NCBI RefSeq assembly: GCF_943373825.1
Contig: NZ_CALSBP010000001.1
Location: 248,001 to 312,000 of the forward strand
From: Aquimarina spinulae
Lineage (GTDB): Bacteria; Bacteroidota; Bacteroidia; Flavobacteriales; Flavobacteriaceae
Length of the DNA stretch: 64,000 nt
Reading direction: 5' to 3'
Shown here: positions 34,773 to 42,849 of the stretch, in pieces
Layout: the number at the start of each line of letters is the position of its first letter
Position numbering within the stretch: the stretch's first letter is position 1
Notes under the pieces: generated by a model
The model's database searches: none
What the model saw: only the letters and a program-made list of their open reading frames with translations
Told to the model about the DNA's origin: nothing
Position numbers and translations under genes: made by a program

Positions 34773-36044
34773 TTAATTTTTGTCTTTCTTTCCGTAGGTA
34801 GCGGGATATTGGATGTATCGGGTAAGGATAATACCAGGGATTGCAGCAATGGCTACCCATATAAAGAATCCGGTATACCCAAGAACCTCCTGGATGAAAC
34901 CACTAATCATGCCAGGTAACATCATACCTAGTGCCATAAATCCTGTTGCGATTGCATAATGAGAAGTTTTAGAAACTCCCTCTGCTACATAAATCAAAAA
35001 CATAAGATAAGCAGCAAAGCCAAATCCGTATCCGAATTGTTCTATTATCACAACTAATGTAACAGATACTACAGAAGATGATTCCCAGAAGCTTAGCAAA
35101 ATATATAATATATTAGGTAGATTTAAAGCTAAAATCATTGGAAGCATCCATTTTTTTAATCCATATACCGAAATAGCAATACCTCCCAGAATTCCTCCTA
35201 TGGTTAAGGCTATGATTCCGAATGTACCATAAATAGTACCTACTTCGGTAGTGGATAATGCCAGTCCACCAGCTTCTTTCTGATCTAATAAAAAGGGAGA
35301 AGCCATTTTTACCAATTGCGATTCTCCTAATCTGTAAAGAAGGATAAAAGCGAGAACAATACCGATTTGTTTTTTTTGAAAGAAGGTCTTAAAAACATCG
35401 AAGAAACGTATTGGTTTTTCTTTAGAAACTCTGGTTTCATTTTCTACTTTTGGAGTTGCAAAAAGATTGATTACTGTTAATACAATCATGAAAACGGCAG
35501 TGATAATCATGGTATAGGACCATGCTTTTTGATTATTACCATAATGTTCCTCTAAAAAACCAGCAAGTACTACAATTAACCCTTGACCGGTTACCATAGC
35601 CAAGCGATAAAACGTACTACGTACTCCCAAGAAAAAGGATTGTTTTTTTTGTGAAAGGCTAATAAGGTAAAAACCATCAGAGGCAATATCGTTTGTGGCA
35701 GATGCAAATGCAGCGATCCAAAAACACGAAAGACTAAGGATAAAGAAATTATTGGTAGGGATCGTTAAACCTACTCCCAAAAATGCTATAGCAATAAGGA
35801 GTTGCATGCCTAAAAACCAATTACGCTTAGTACTTTTAATATCTACAAAGGGGCTCCATAGTGGTTTTATAACCCAGGGGAGATAAAGCCAACTGGTATA
35901 CAAGCCAATATCGGCATTGCTAATTCCTAGTTTTTTATACATGATTACAGAAAATGTGATGATAATCACATATGGCAACCCTTCTGTAAAATATAGTGAA
36001 GGCACCCAGGCCCAGGCATTTTTGTCTTTGTTAGATTCGATCAT
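34773..36044 (-). CDS. AmpG-like MFS permease
   Basis: A 423-residue transporter with about 12 hydrophobic helices and the AmpG-like start PSLYFTEGLPYVII, followed by NADIGLYTSWLYLPWVIKP. The family imports GlcNAc-anhydroMurNAc (peptides). It is the first gene of a three-gene operon with a NagZ-like GH3 (13-base gap) and AnmK, which strengthens the muropeptide-import assignment. Confidence 0.85.
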   Translation of the reverse strand: MIESNKDKNAWAWVPSLYFTEGLPYVIIITFSVIMYKKLGISNADIGLYTSWLYLPWVIKPLWSPFVDIKSTKRNWFLGMQLLIAIAFLGVGLTIPTNNFFILSLSCFWIAAFASATNDIASDGFYLISLSQKKQSFFLGVRSTFYRLAMVTGQGLIVVLAGFLEEHYGNNQKAWSYTMIITAVFMIVLTVINLFATPKVENETRVSKEKPIRFFDVFKTFFQKKQIGIVLAFILLYRLGESQLVKMASPFLLDQKEAGGLALSTTEVGTIYGTFGIIALTIGGILGGIAISVYGLKKWMLPMILALNLPNILYILLSFWESSSVVSVTLVVIIEQFGYGFGFAAYLMFLIYVAEGVSKTSHYAIATGFMALGMMLPGMISGFIQEVLGYTGFFIWVAIAAIPGIILTRYIQYPATYGKKDKN

Positions 36045-36096
36045 GAATTGTTATTAAGGAAAGTAAGATACTTATAAATTATTAGTAATACCCAGT

Positions 36097-36846
36097 TTAT
36101 ATTTTATCGATATAATCTAACTTTAGGGCATCCAGATTTATCTCAGGTAGTGATTTTTTATAAAAAAAATCAATGATTTGATCCACAAGATACGAATTGA
36201 TTTTTTCAATCTTATTTTCTTCAATCATCGTAAAAACATTCATAGCTTCGACCTTTTTAAACTCTTTGATCAATTCATCCGGTTTTTTAACAGCATCCAT
36301 ACCGATATACTTTTCCATTTTTTTCTTCATCCACCTGTGGCTTACTAGTTTTATTTGACTATCACGAACATCTTTCTTTAAGAGATCTATTCGTTCTATA
36401 TTATTTTTTGCTTCTTTCTGTGTACGATTTAGTTGTATTTTGGCTTGTGTAAATTGCCTTTCGAATTTAAAATCAAGACGACGCATATCATGTTTCAGGT
36501 GTTGGATCACCTCATAGAGTGCATTATCATATATTGTTAAGAAATCTTCATAGGCATACAGTGTATTAAGAAATACAATTGCATCCTTTCTATATAATCT
36601 TGGTATGGGTTGATTTTTTACTTTTTTGAACAAACTTGTAAGTTCTACTTGTTTTTCTTCGGGGATATTTATAAACCATGAATTATTCTTTAACGCTCTT
36701 AATTTTGTAGTTATCTCATATCTGGTACCTTTATATAGCTCTGATTTATAACTAAATCTATATGTGTTGGGATTAGCGGCTCTTTTTTTTTGAGCACTAC
36801 CATGATACATGATTAGAAATACAGAAATAAATGTTAAGAATTTCAT
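36097..36846 (-). CDS. Secreted protein of unknown function, helical
   Basis: A 249-residue protein with a signal peptide ending near GSAQ (residue 18). The rest is highly charged and mostly helical, with a coiled-coil-like stretch around residues 120-165. No cysteine pattern or catalytic motif is visible. It lies 52 bases upstream of the ampG-like gene on the same strand, so co-transcription is possible, but nothing in the protein points to cell-wall recycling. Confidence 0.65.
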   Translation of the reverse strand: MKFLTFISVFLIMYHGSAQKKRAANPNTYRFSYKSELYKGTRYEITTKLRALKNNSWFINIPEEKQVELTSLFKKVKNQPIPRLYRKDAIVFLNTLYAYEDFLTIYDNALYEVIQHLKHDMRRLDFKFERQFTQAKIQLNRTQKEAKNNIERIDLLKKDVRDSQIKLVSHRWMKKKMEKYIGMDAVKKPDELIKEFKKVEAMNVFTMIEENKIEKINSYLVDQIIDFFYKKSLPEINLDALKLDYIDKI

Positions 36847-37072
36847 AGGTCATGTTTAATTTATAAGCCTTTTTAAAGTTACAATATAATAAAGTAATAC
36901 TAACGTAGTATATGACTAGATTGTTATGTTATATACAATAGATATGTAGTTTTATACATTTAGAGGTTATATCCTAAATGGGAAATTTTATTTTTAATCA
37001 GGTTTGATCTAAGTATTAACTATAAATACTAATGATTTACTCTTAACCTAGAATGTTATTTTAAACCTTCTA

Positions 37073-37975
37073 ATGATTATGAATAAAGAGATTCCATATG
37101 TAAAATATGAACCTAGTCATTCTAAAACGCATGGAATTGAAGTCTTATTAATAGAAGACTTAGTACAAAAGTATGGAGGCGTAAACCCTTCTTTTCCTGA
37201 AAGGCCACATCAACTGGATTTTTATTTATTAGCTTTTTATACACAGGGAGAAACAGAGCATTTAGTGGATTTTGTAAGGCATAAAGTAAAAAAAGATACT
37301 ATAGTGTATTTGACTAAAGGACAGGTGAATGCTTTTAAATTTGAAAAAAACATTAAAGGCTTTGTCTTACTTTTTACAAAAGATTTTTTTGAGAAACAAC
37401 TTAATAATCTACCAAAGGATGCAATTACACGCTTATTTGCTCCTAATCTGTTTACACCTGTATTTCAAGTCGATAAAAATTCTAATATTGGTAATTATAT
37501 AAAATTTTTACATGATGAATATTGTAAAGAGACAGATAATTTCAGTAAACATAATATTATAACTTCTTTGCACACCATTATTCTTTCAAAAGTTGAACAA
37601 ATTAAAAATGATCAGACTTTATGTATAAAAGATTCTGAAAGTTTAGTATTATTCCTAAAATTTAAAACAGCTTTAGAAAAAGAATATGCAATTAGCAGGA
37701 ATGCCAGTTTTTATGCCAAAAATTTAAATATAACATACATACGTTTAAATATTGTATGTAAAGAAATTGTAGGTAGCACGGCAAAACAATTTATAGACAG
37801 GTTTGTGATTCTAGAAGCAAAAAGAAAATTAATAAATTCTAATATTAAAAGTACAGAACTAGCTTTTGAAATCGGTTTTAAAGAGCCTACTAATTTTGTG
37901 AAATATTTCAAAAAGCTCACAGGATTTACTCCTAATTACTTCAAAAATAAGTGTTCACATCATCTTCCCCTTTGA
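37073..37975 (+). CDS. AraC family transcriptional regulator
   Basis: A 300-residue regulator with an N-terminal cupin-like sensor half (about 40-110) and a C-terminal AraC double helix-turn-helix (about 195-290) with LNITYIRLNIVCKEIVGSTA and ELAFEIGFKEPTNFVKYFKK, ending in GFTPNYFKN. Two ATGs (37073 and 37079) are possible starts; no choice is forced. Its 130-base separation from the astacin gene downstream allows either independent or joint control. Confidence 0.9.
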   Translation: MIMNKEIPYVKYEPSHSKTHGIEVLLIEDLVQKYGGVNPSFPERPHQLDFYLLAFYTQGETEHLVDFVRHKVKKDTIVYLTKGQVNAFKFEKNIKGFVLLFTKDFFEKQLNNLPKDAITRLFAPNLFTPVFQVDKNSNIGNYIKFLHDEYCKETDNFSKHNIITSLHTIILSKVEQIKNDQTLCIKDSESLVLFLKFKTALEKEYAISRNASFYAKNLNITYIRLNIVCKEIVGSTAKQFIDRFVILEAKRKLINSNIKSTELAFEIGFKEPTNFVKYFKKLTGFTPNYFKNKCSHHLPL

Positions 37976-38105
37976 TATTTACCATTTTTATATCAACATT
38001 TACCTTTCACTTGCTTTTTTGTTCACATAGTTTTACTGCGATTTAACACAAATATTAAGAAAATAACAATAATTATTTTTTTTAACTCACAAACTTAATA
38101 AAAAA

Positions 38106-38942
38106 ATGAAATCAATTAAATTAATTTTATCAATGGCCTTTTTGGCTACCCTTTGTTTTTCTTGCGAAAAACAAGAAGACAATGAAGTTTCTGTAGAAGC
38201 GGTAGATACCGATACTAAAGAAGTCTTGTTTAATAATAATGTTCCTACAACTATTTTAAAAGTTAACGGAGAAGAAGTTGCAGTAGGAGATCTAGGAAAT
38301 GGAGAATATCTTTATAATGGAGATATAGTAGTTTCTAAAACAGACCTATCTAAGATTTTAAGTGATCAAGAGGGAGTAAAAGCAAATTGGGCAAATCAAA
38401 GAAGATGGTCTAATCGTACGATATATTATCAGTTTGCTTCAAGTCTTTCTTCGGCAAAAAGAAATACTGTTTTAAGAGCAATGAGACATATTTCGAATAG
38501 AACGCGAATTAGATTCGTTCAAGGTCGTGGCAGGGGTAATTATGTTAATGTGTTTTCTGGCAATGGAAACTTTGCTACTGTTGGTATGCGAGGAGGAAGA
38601 CAAAGCTTCTCTTTATCTAGAAACAATCTTGGTGTAGCTATTCATGAATTAGGACATACCATTGGTTTACGTCATGAGCATCAAAGACCAGATCGAGATC
38701 GACATATTCGTATAAATTGGAATGCAATTCCTAGCGGTAGCCGTAGTAACTTTACAAAAACAGGAAGAAATGTTGGAAGTTTTGACTGGAATTCGATTAT
38801 GTTATATCCTTCTAAAACTAGAAATGGAGTATCTGATATGGTAAGCATCAGGACAGGTAGACCTTTTAACAATGCAATAGAAAGCGGGAGAAACTATTTA
38901 AGCAGTGGCGATATTGCTTGCATCAATGCATATTACCGTTAA
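38106..38942 (+). CDS. Astacin (M12A) family zinc metalloprotease lipoprotein
   Basis: A 278-residue lipoprotein (lipobox CFSC ending at Cys20) with a propeptide-like region to about residue 95 and an astacin catalytic domain. The zinc site HELGHTIGLRHEHQRPDRD is complete, with ligands His180, His184 and His190, catalytic Glu181 and the Met-turn SIMLY at 230-234. Likely a surface or periplasmic peptidase. Followed by a terminator at 38948 and then a structured non-coding segment. Confidence 0.93.
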   Translation: MKSIKLILSMAFLATLCFSCEKQEDNEVSVEAVDTDTKEVLFNNNVPTTILKVNGEEVAVGDLGNGEYLYNGDIVVSKTDLSKILSDQEGVKANWANQRRWSNRTIYYQFASSLSSAKRNTVLRAMRHISNRTRIRFVQGRGRGNYVNVFSGNGNFATVGMRGGRQSFSLSRNNLGVAIHELGHTIGLRHEHQRPDRDRHIRINWNAIPSGSRSNFTKTGRNVGSFDWNSIMLYPSKTRNGVSDMVSIRTGRPFNNAIESGRNYLSSGDIACINAYYR

Positions 38943-38947
38943 ATTTT

Positions 38948-38983
38948 AATAATAATTATTTAGATAATTGTTGTTATTTTTTT
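38948..38983 (+). terminator. Terminator after the astacin gene
   Basis: AATAATAATTAT (38948-38959) pairs with ATAATTGTTGTT (38964-38975) using two G-U pairs and a 4-base loop, followed by a run of seven T (38977-38983). Starts 6 bases after the stop codon. Confidence 0.6.
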
Positions 38984-38997
38984 AGTGAAAATAAAAG

Positions 38998-39106
38998 AGT
39001 TATCTGAAAAAGTAAATTAAAAACTAACGTATTGTTTAAACTTTATCATTAATAGTTGGTGTTAAAAGTGTAAAGTTTTATAATAAATTTACTTTTTTAG
39101 ATAACT
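38998..39106. repeat. 21-bp inverted repeat enclosing a nested hairpin (non-coding element)
   Basis: Arms 38998-39018 and 39086-39106 are complementary over 21 bases with a single G-U (G-T) position; the half begins AGTTATCTGAAAAAGTAAAT. Inside, AAACTTTA (39038-39045) pairs with TAAAGTTT (39071-39078). The 67-base interior has no ORF. It could be an sRNA, a convergent-gene structure or a MITE-like remnant; no target-site duplication is obvious. Confidence 0.55.
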
Positions 39107-39199
39107 ATTTTTTATCTCAAAAGCTACCACTACTGGTTATATTAAAAATTGTAATCTGGGAGCAAGAAATACAGAGAAGGCAAAGAAAATCAATTGGGA

Positions 39200-39664
39200 T
39201 TATTTTTTAACCCCAGTAACTTCTTCTACAGTCACCATTTTTTTCTGGGTATTTCCCCAACTATTCATAATGTAATTCATTACATCAGCAATTTCTTCGT
39301 CTTCAAGACCTAACGAGGTCATTGCACTATTATAAGTCTTTCCATTAACTTTGATAGGACCATTTAACCCATATTTGATAGAATAGATGCTTTCTTTTCG
39401 TTTATTGATCAACCAATCTGACCCTGCCAAAGGTGGAAATACATTAGGAGACCCTTTTCCGTCAGGAAGATGACATTGCATACAAAAATCAGTATAAATC
39501 TCGTTTCCGCGAGCTATACTTTCTAATAATTTTGCATCCTGATTTTTTGATACAGTATAGAGAACATAGTCGGTGTCTGATTTTTCTTGTTGTGCAACAA
39601 GTGAAATGCTTATGATTAATATGATAATCTCTATAATGAAGAAACGTTTTAAATATTTTCTCAT
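39200..39664 (-). CDS. Class I cytochrome c
   Basis: A 154-residue protein with an N-terminal signal/anchor helix (about 8-24) and one cytochrome c domain: CMQCH at 61-65 binds heme, and Met115 in YNSAMTSLG is the probable axial ligand, followed by the usual C-terminal helix DEEIADVMNYIMNSWG. It starts 19 bases after the sugar dehydrogenase gene and is probably its electron acceptor in the periplasm. Confidence 0.92.
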   Translation of the reverse strand: MRKYLKRFFIIEIIILIISISLVAQQEKSDTDYVLYTVSKNQDAKLLESIARGNEIYTDFCMQCHLPDGKGSPNVFPPLAGSDWLINKRKESIYSIKYGLNGPIKVNGKTYNSAMTSLGLEDEEIADVMNYIMNSWGNTQKKMVTVEEVTGVKK

Positions 39665-39683
39665 GCGTTTACAGGTTTCTAAT

Positions 39684-40799
39684 TTAATTAGGAATTATTT
39701 TTACAATACCTTTATTTTCTACAGCTACATAGATAAAACCATCAGGCCCTTGTCTTACATTACGAACACGTCCTATACCATCCAGTAATTTTTTTCGTCC
39801 TGTAACTTTAGTATCGGTTAACTCTACCAGTTCAAGATATTGAAATATTAAAGAACCTACTAATAGGTTGTTTTTCCATTGGGGATAGATATCACTTGTA
39901 ATAAAATCCATTCCGCTAGGAGCGATAGAAGGTACCCAATAGTATAAAGGCTGCTTCATTCCTTCTTTTTTTGTGATATCTGTAATAGATGTACCACTAT
40001 AATTAATACCATAAGTGATTACAGGCCACCCATAGTTTGTACCTTTTATGATTGGATTAATTTCATCACCACCTTTTGGGCCATGTTCATGAACCCAGAT
40101 TGTACCATCGGGATGTATTGCCATTCCTTGTGGATTACGATGACCATATGAAAAGACAGCTTTTTTTGCCCCATTTTTGGCGACAAATGGATTGTCTTTA
40201 GGAATAGAGCCATCATCATTGAGGCGGTATATTTTTCCTCCGTCTCTTGTGATATCTTGAGGATTTACATCTCTATTACCTCGATCTCCAATAGAAAAAT
40301 AGAGATATCCTTCATTATCAAATTCTATTCGCGATCCAAAATGATGCCCTTTTGTAGTATTGGGCATTCCTTTATAGAGTTTCTCTATATTGGTTAGTTT
40401 ATTGTTGTTTAGTTTGGCTCTAATCAAGGCTGTATTACCGCCTTTTTCTGTACCTTCTTTAGAAGAATAAGTAATGTATAGCCATCCGTTTTCTTTATAC
40501 TTAGGATGTAGTTCTATATCCAACAATCCGCCCTGGTTGCGGTTATATACTTCTGGAACATTACCAATAGAGGTTTTGTTACCATTCTTAAAATGGATCA
40601 ATTCCCCGCTTTTTTCTGTAATAAGCATACTACCATCTGGCAACCAGGCCATTCCCCAAGGGATTTGCAAATCAGGAACAACAATTTTTGTTGTATAGTT
40701 TTTAGGATCATTTTCTAGAGTAATATCATTTTTCTTTTCTTGGGCGCAGGATAAAATTGCGATAAAAGGAAAAATTAAAAGGAGAATAGAATTTTTCAT
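39684..40799 (-). CDS. PQQ-dependent sugar dehydrogenase-like lipoprotein
   Basis: A 371-residue beta-propeller of the soluble glucose/sorbosone dehydrogenase family from the ATG at 40797-40799; a 20-residue longer frame lacks a signal peptide. The lipobox AILSC places the lipid Cys at residue 18. Family motifs: IPWGMAWLPDG, GGLLDIELHPKY, HHFGSRIEFD, GHRNPQG and EHGPKGGDE. It oxidises an aldose or related compound in the periplasm using PQQ, passing electrons to the cytochrome encoded next. PQQ synthesis genes are not in the window. Confidence 0.9.
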   Translation of the reverse strand: MKNSILLLIFPFIAILSCAQEKKNDITLENDPKNYTTKIVVPDLQIPWGMAWLPDGSMLITEKSGELIHFKNGNKTSIGNVPEVYNRNQGGLLDIELHPKYKENGWLYITYSSKEGTEKGGNTALIRAKLNNNKLTNIEKLYKGMPNTTKGHHFGSRIEFDNEGYLYFSIGDRGNRDVNPQDITRDGGKIYRLNDDGSIPKDNPFVAKNGAKKAVFSYGHRNPQGMAIHPDGTIWVHEHGPKGGDEINPIIKGTNYGWPVITYGINYSGTSITDITKKEGMKQPLYYWVPSIAPSGMDFITSDIYPQWKNNLLVGSLIFQYLELVELTDTKVTGRKKLLDGIGRVRNVRQGPDGFIYVAVENKGIVKIIPN

Positions 40800-41294
40800 A
40801 AATATAGAGTTACTTTCAAAAAGTATAAAGGAATGAATATAAACAAAATTAATTGCCAAAATGTAATGATAACAGTCTAAGGTTTTGTTAAAAATAAGAA
40901 ATTGAGAAACTCAGGGATGATTAACCATATAGAACGTGTACTAAATAAAGCCACTAAATCAATTTAGGTCTTCTTATTTAGAAGTACATAAATGTACAGA
41001 GGTTAGTATAATTATTATTTTTAAAAACATCACTTCATTATAAAGTGATGTTTTTATGATTATTATGTAAATGAATACAGAGAATAAATTGAATATTTTT
41101 TTAATGAACTATGTTTTTTAATGTAATTATTTGTAAATCATACAGTTATGTTTTGTTTAATATATTGTTTTTGATTATTTATATAAAACTTAGTTAATAT
41201 TCTAGTAATGATTTTAGAGTTTAAAGTGAGGTTATTTGTTATGTTGAAAAGACAATAAACCAATTTATTTTACACTAAAAAAATAACCAAAATC
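40800..41294. other. Divergent intergenic region containing an orphan terminator
   Basis: Nearly 500 bases between the minus-strand dehydrogenase and plus-strand CARDB genes. Both neighbours start here, so no terminator is expected, yet a perfect one lies at 41023-41055. Upstream of it are hairpins CTTCT/AGAAG (40970-40984) and GTACAT/ATGTAC (40984-40997), and a 16-codon frame at 40917-40967 of doubtful meaning. A TTG at about N19 before TATTTTAC just upstream of 41295 is a possible promoter of the CARDB gene. Confidence 0.5.
41023..41055. terminator. Orphan bidirectional terminator
   Basis: AAAAACATCACTT (41023-41035) and AAGTGATGTTTTT (41043-41055) form a perfect 13-bp stem with a 7-base loop; the outer A/T runs give a U tail in either direction. 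No annotated gene ends here. Confidence 0.75.
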
Positions 41295-42758
41295 ATGAAA
41301 AAACAATTTATTTTAGTAGTAGGACTTCTTTTTTCTACAACGTTTTTTTTCGCTCAGGAGGTCGATATTACCATTTCGACTTCTAATGTAGATCCTATAA
41401 TCAAACCTGGAGAATATACACTATTGAATTGGTCTGTTAAAAGTAGGAATAATATGGCTGTATCAGAAAATAAGATTAAATTCTTTCTTTCTGAAGATAA
41501 ACAATTTACCAAAGATGATCTGTTTTTAGGAAGTTCTTTGGTACCAGAATTAGTAGGGGGAATAGAAGGGGAAATAAATTATACTTGGGTACGAATCCCT
41601 TCTGATGTTAATATCGGAAATCATACTGTTTTTTTTCATGTTGATGCAGATAATGAAATTGAAGAAGTAAACGAAACAGATAATGTAAAGGCAGAAGTTG
41701 TAAAGGTAGTAGCTAATCTGAAATCTGATTTGATAGTAGAATCTACAGATTTACCATTATTTGCTATAGAAGGTAGTCAATTAAAAGTTGGATGGGCTAC
41801 AAAAAATCAAGGAAAAGCAGTATCTCCTCCAACAGAGCTTACGATTTATCTTTCTAAAGTGCCTAAAATCACAAATGAATCTATAAAAATATTAGATTTC
41901 GATTCTCGATCCGTTCGTATTGGAGAACGCATTATAGACGAAGCAATAGTAACAATACCTAGTGATAGTGAAGTTGATGGAGGGGTAATAGGCGAGCGTT
42001 ATCTTGTATTTGAGACTGATAGTAATTTTATGGAAAAAGAATCTAATGAGTACAATAATGTGGATTTCAAAAGAATAAAAATCGGAAGCTCTTGCGATTT
42101 AGTTAGTACAGATGTGGAAGCTTTGGCACGTATTGGTTATTATGCCCCACATGTAAAAGGAGTATTATATGATGTGAGTTTTGAAGTAAAAAACCAAGGT
42201 AGAAATACTACTGAAGAGCTAGGTGTGGTTAGTTGTTATCTTTCTGAAGATACTAATTTGGATAGAGATGATCGATTAATCTATTTAAATACTAATGTAC
42301 CTGTTTTAGGGAATGAAGATGTTTTTGAAGTTAATTTTTCTAATCGTTGGGTGGGGCAAGCCCCAGATGGGCCAGATGGTCCATCTTTGGAAGAAAACCT
42401 TAGAGAGTTATTAAATTATAATGTTATTGTTGTTGTAGATCCTGAAAACGTAATCTCTGAATCTAATGAGGATAATAATATGGTGATTAAAAATATCGAG
42501 TTATCGAAAGAAACAATCAAAGGTTTCGAAAAAAAGGAGACAACTGTAGTGTTTCCTGTTCCTGTAAAAGATGTTTTGAATATTGTTGTTACAGACAATA
42601 CAGAAATAACGATATATAGCGTAGCTACGGGTTCTATAGTGTTAAACAAAACGTTTACTCAATCAGGAAAATATGAAGTAGATGTAGCATCTTTAAAAAG
42701 AGGTAGTTATATTTTGGATGATCATAAAGGAAAAAAAATAAATATGATTAAAAGATGA
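41295..42758 (+). CDS. Secreted CARDB-repeat protein with T9SS-type C-terminal domain
   Basis: A 487-residue protein with signal peptide (ending FFAQ, residue 20) and three CARDB-like Ig-fold repeats, each ending in an Asn/Asp/Glu-rich motif such as EVNETDNV, KESNEYNNV or ESNEDNNMV. The last 75 residues (from VVFPVPVKDVLNI to KKINMIKR) look like a type IX secretion type A sorting domain, so it should reach the cell surface or medium. Probable adhesion or matrix role. Ends at a strong terminator. Confidence 0.85.
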   Translation: MKKQFILVVGLLFSTTFFFAQEVDITISTSNVDPIIKPGEYTLLNWSVKSRNNMAVSENKIKFFLSEDKQFTKDDLFLGSSLVPELVGGIEGEINYTWVRIPSDVNIGNHTVFFHVDADNEIEEVNETDNVKAEVVKVVANLKSDLIVESTDLPLFAIEGSQLKVGWATKNQGKAVSPPTELTIYLSKVPKITNESIKILDFDSRSVRIGERIIDEAIVTIPSDSEVDGGVIGERYLVFETDSNFMEKESNEYNNVDFKRIKIGSSCDLVSTDVEALARIGYYAPHVKGVLYDVSFEVKNQGRNTTEELGVVSCYLSEDTNLDRDDRLIYLNTNVPVLGNEDVFEVNFSNRWVGQAPDGPDGPSLEENLRELLNYNVIVVVDPENVISESNEDNNMVIKNIELSKETIKGFEKKETTVVFPVPVKDVLNIVVTDNTEITIYSVATGSIVLNKTFTQSGKYEVDVASLKRGSYILDDHKGKKINMIKR

Positions 42759-42790
42759 ACAACCTTTTTTATTTTAATTGAATAATAAAC

Positions 42791-42825
42791 AAAAAGCTAC
42801 GCTTTATATTAAAGCGTAGCTTTTT
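42791..42825. terminator. Bidirectional terminator between convergent genes
   Basis: AAAAAGCTACGCTTT (42791-42805) and AAAGCGTAGCTTTTT (42811-42825) make a perfect 15-bp stem with a 5-base loop. It serves the CARDB gene on plus and the TonB receptor gene on minus. Confidence 0.9.
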
Positions 42826-42849
42826 AATTAATCGTACCAGTTTACCATC

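Noticed and set aside
40917..40967. 16-codon frame MINHIERVLNKATKSI
   Set aside because: Too short to support alone; only mentioned in the context of the orphan terminator.
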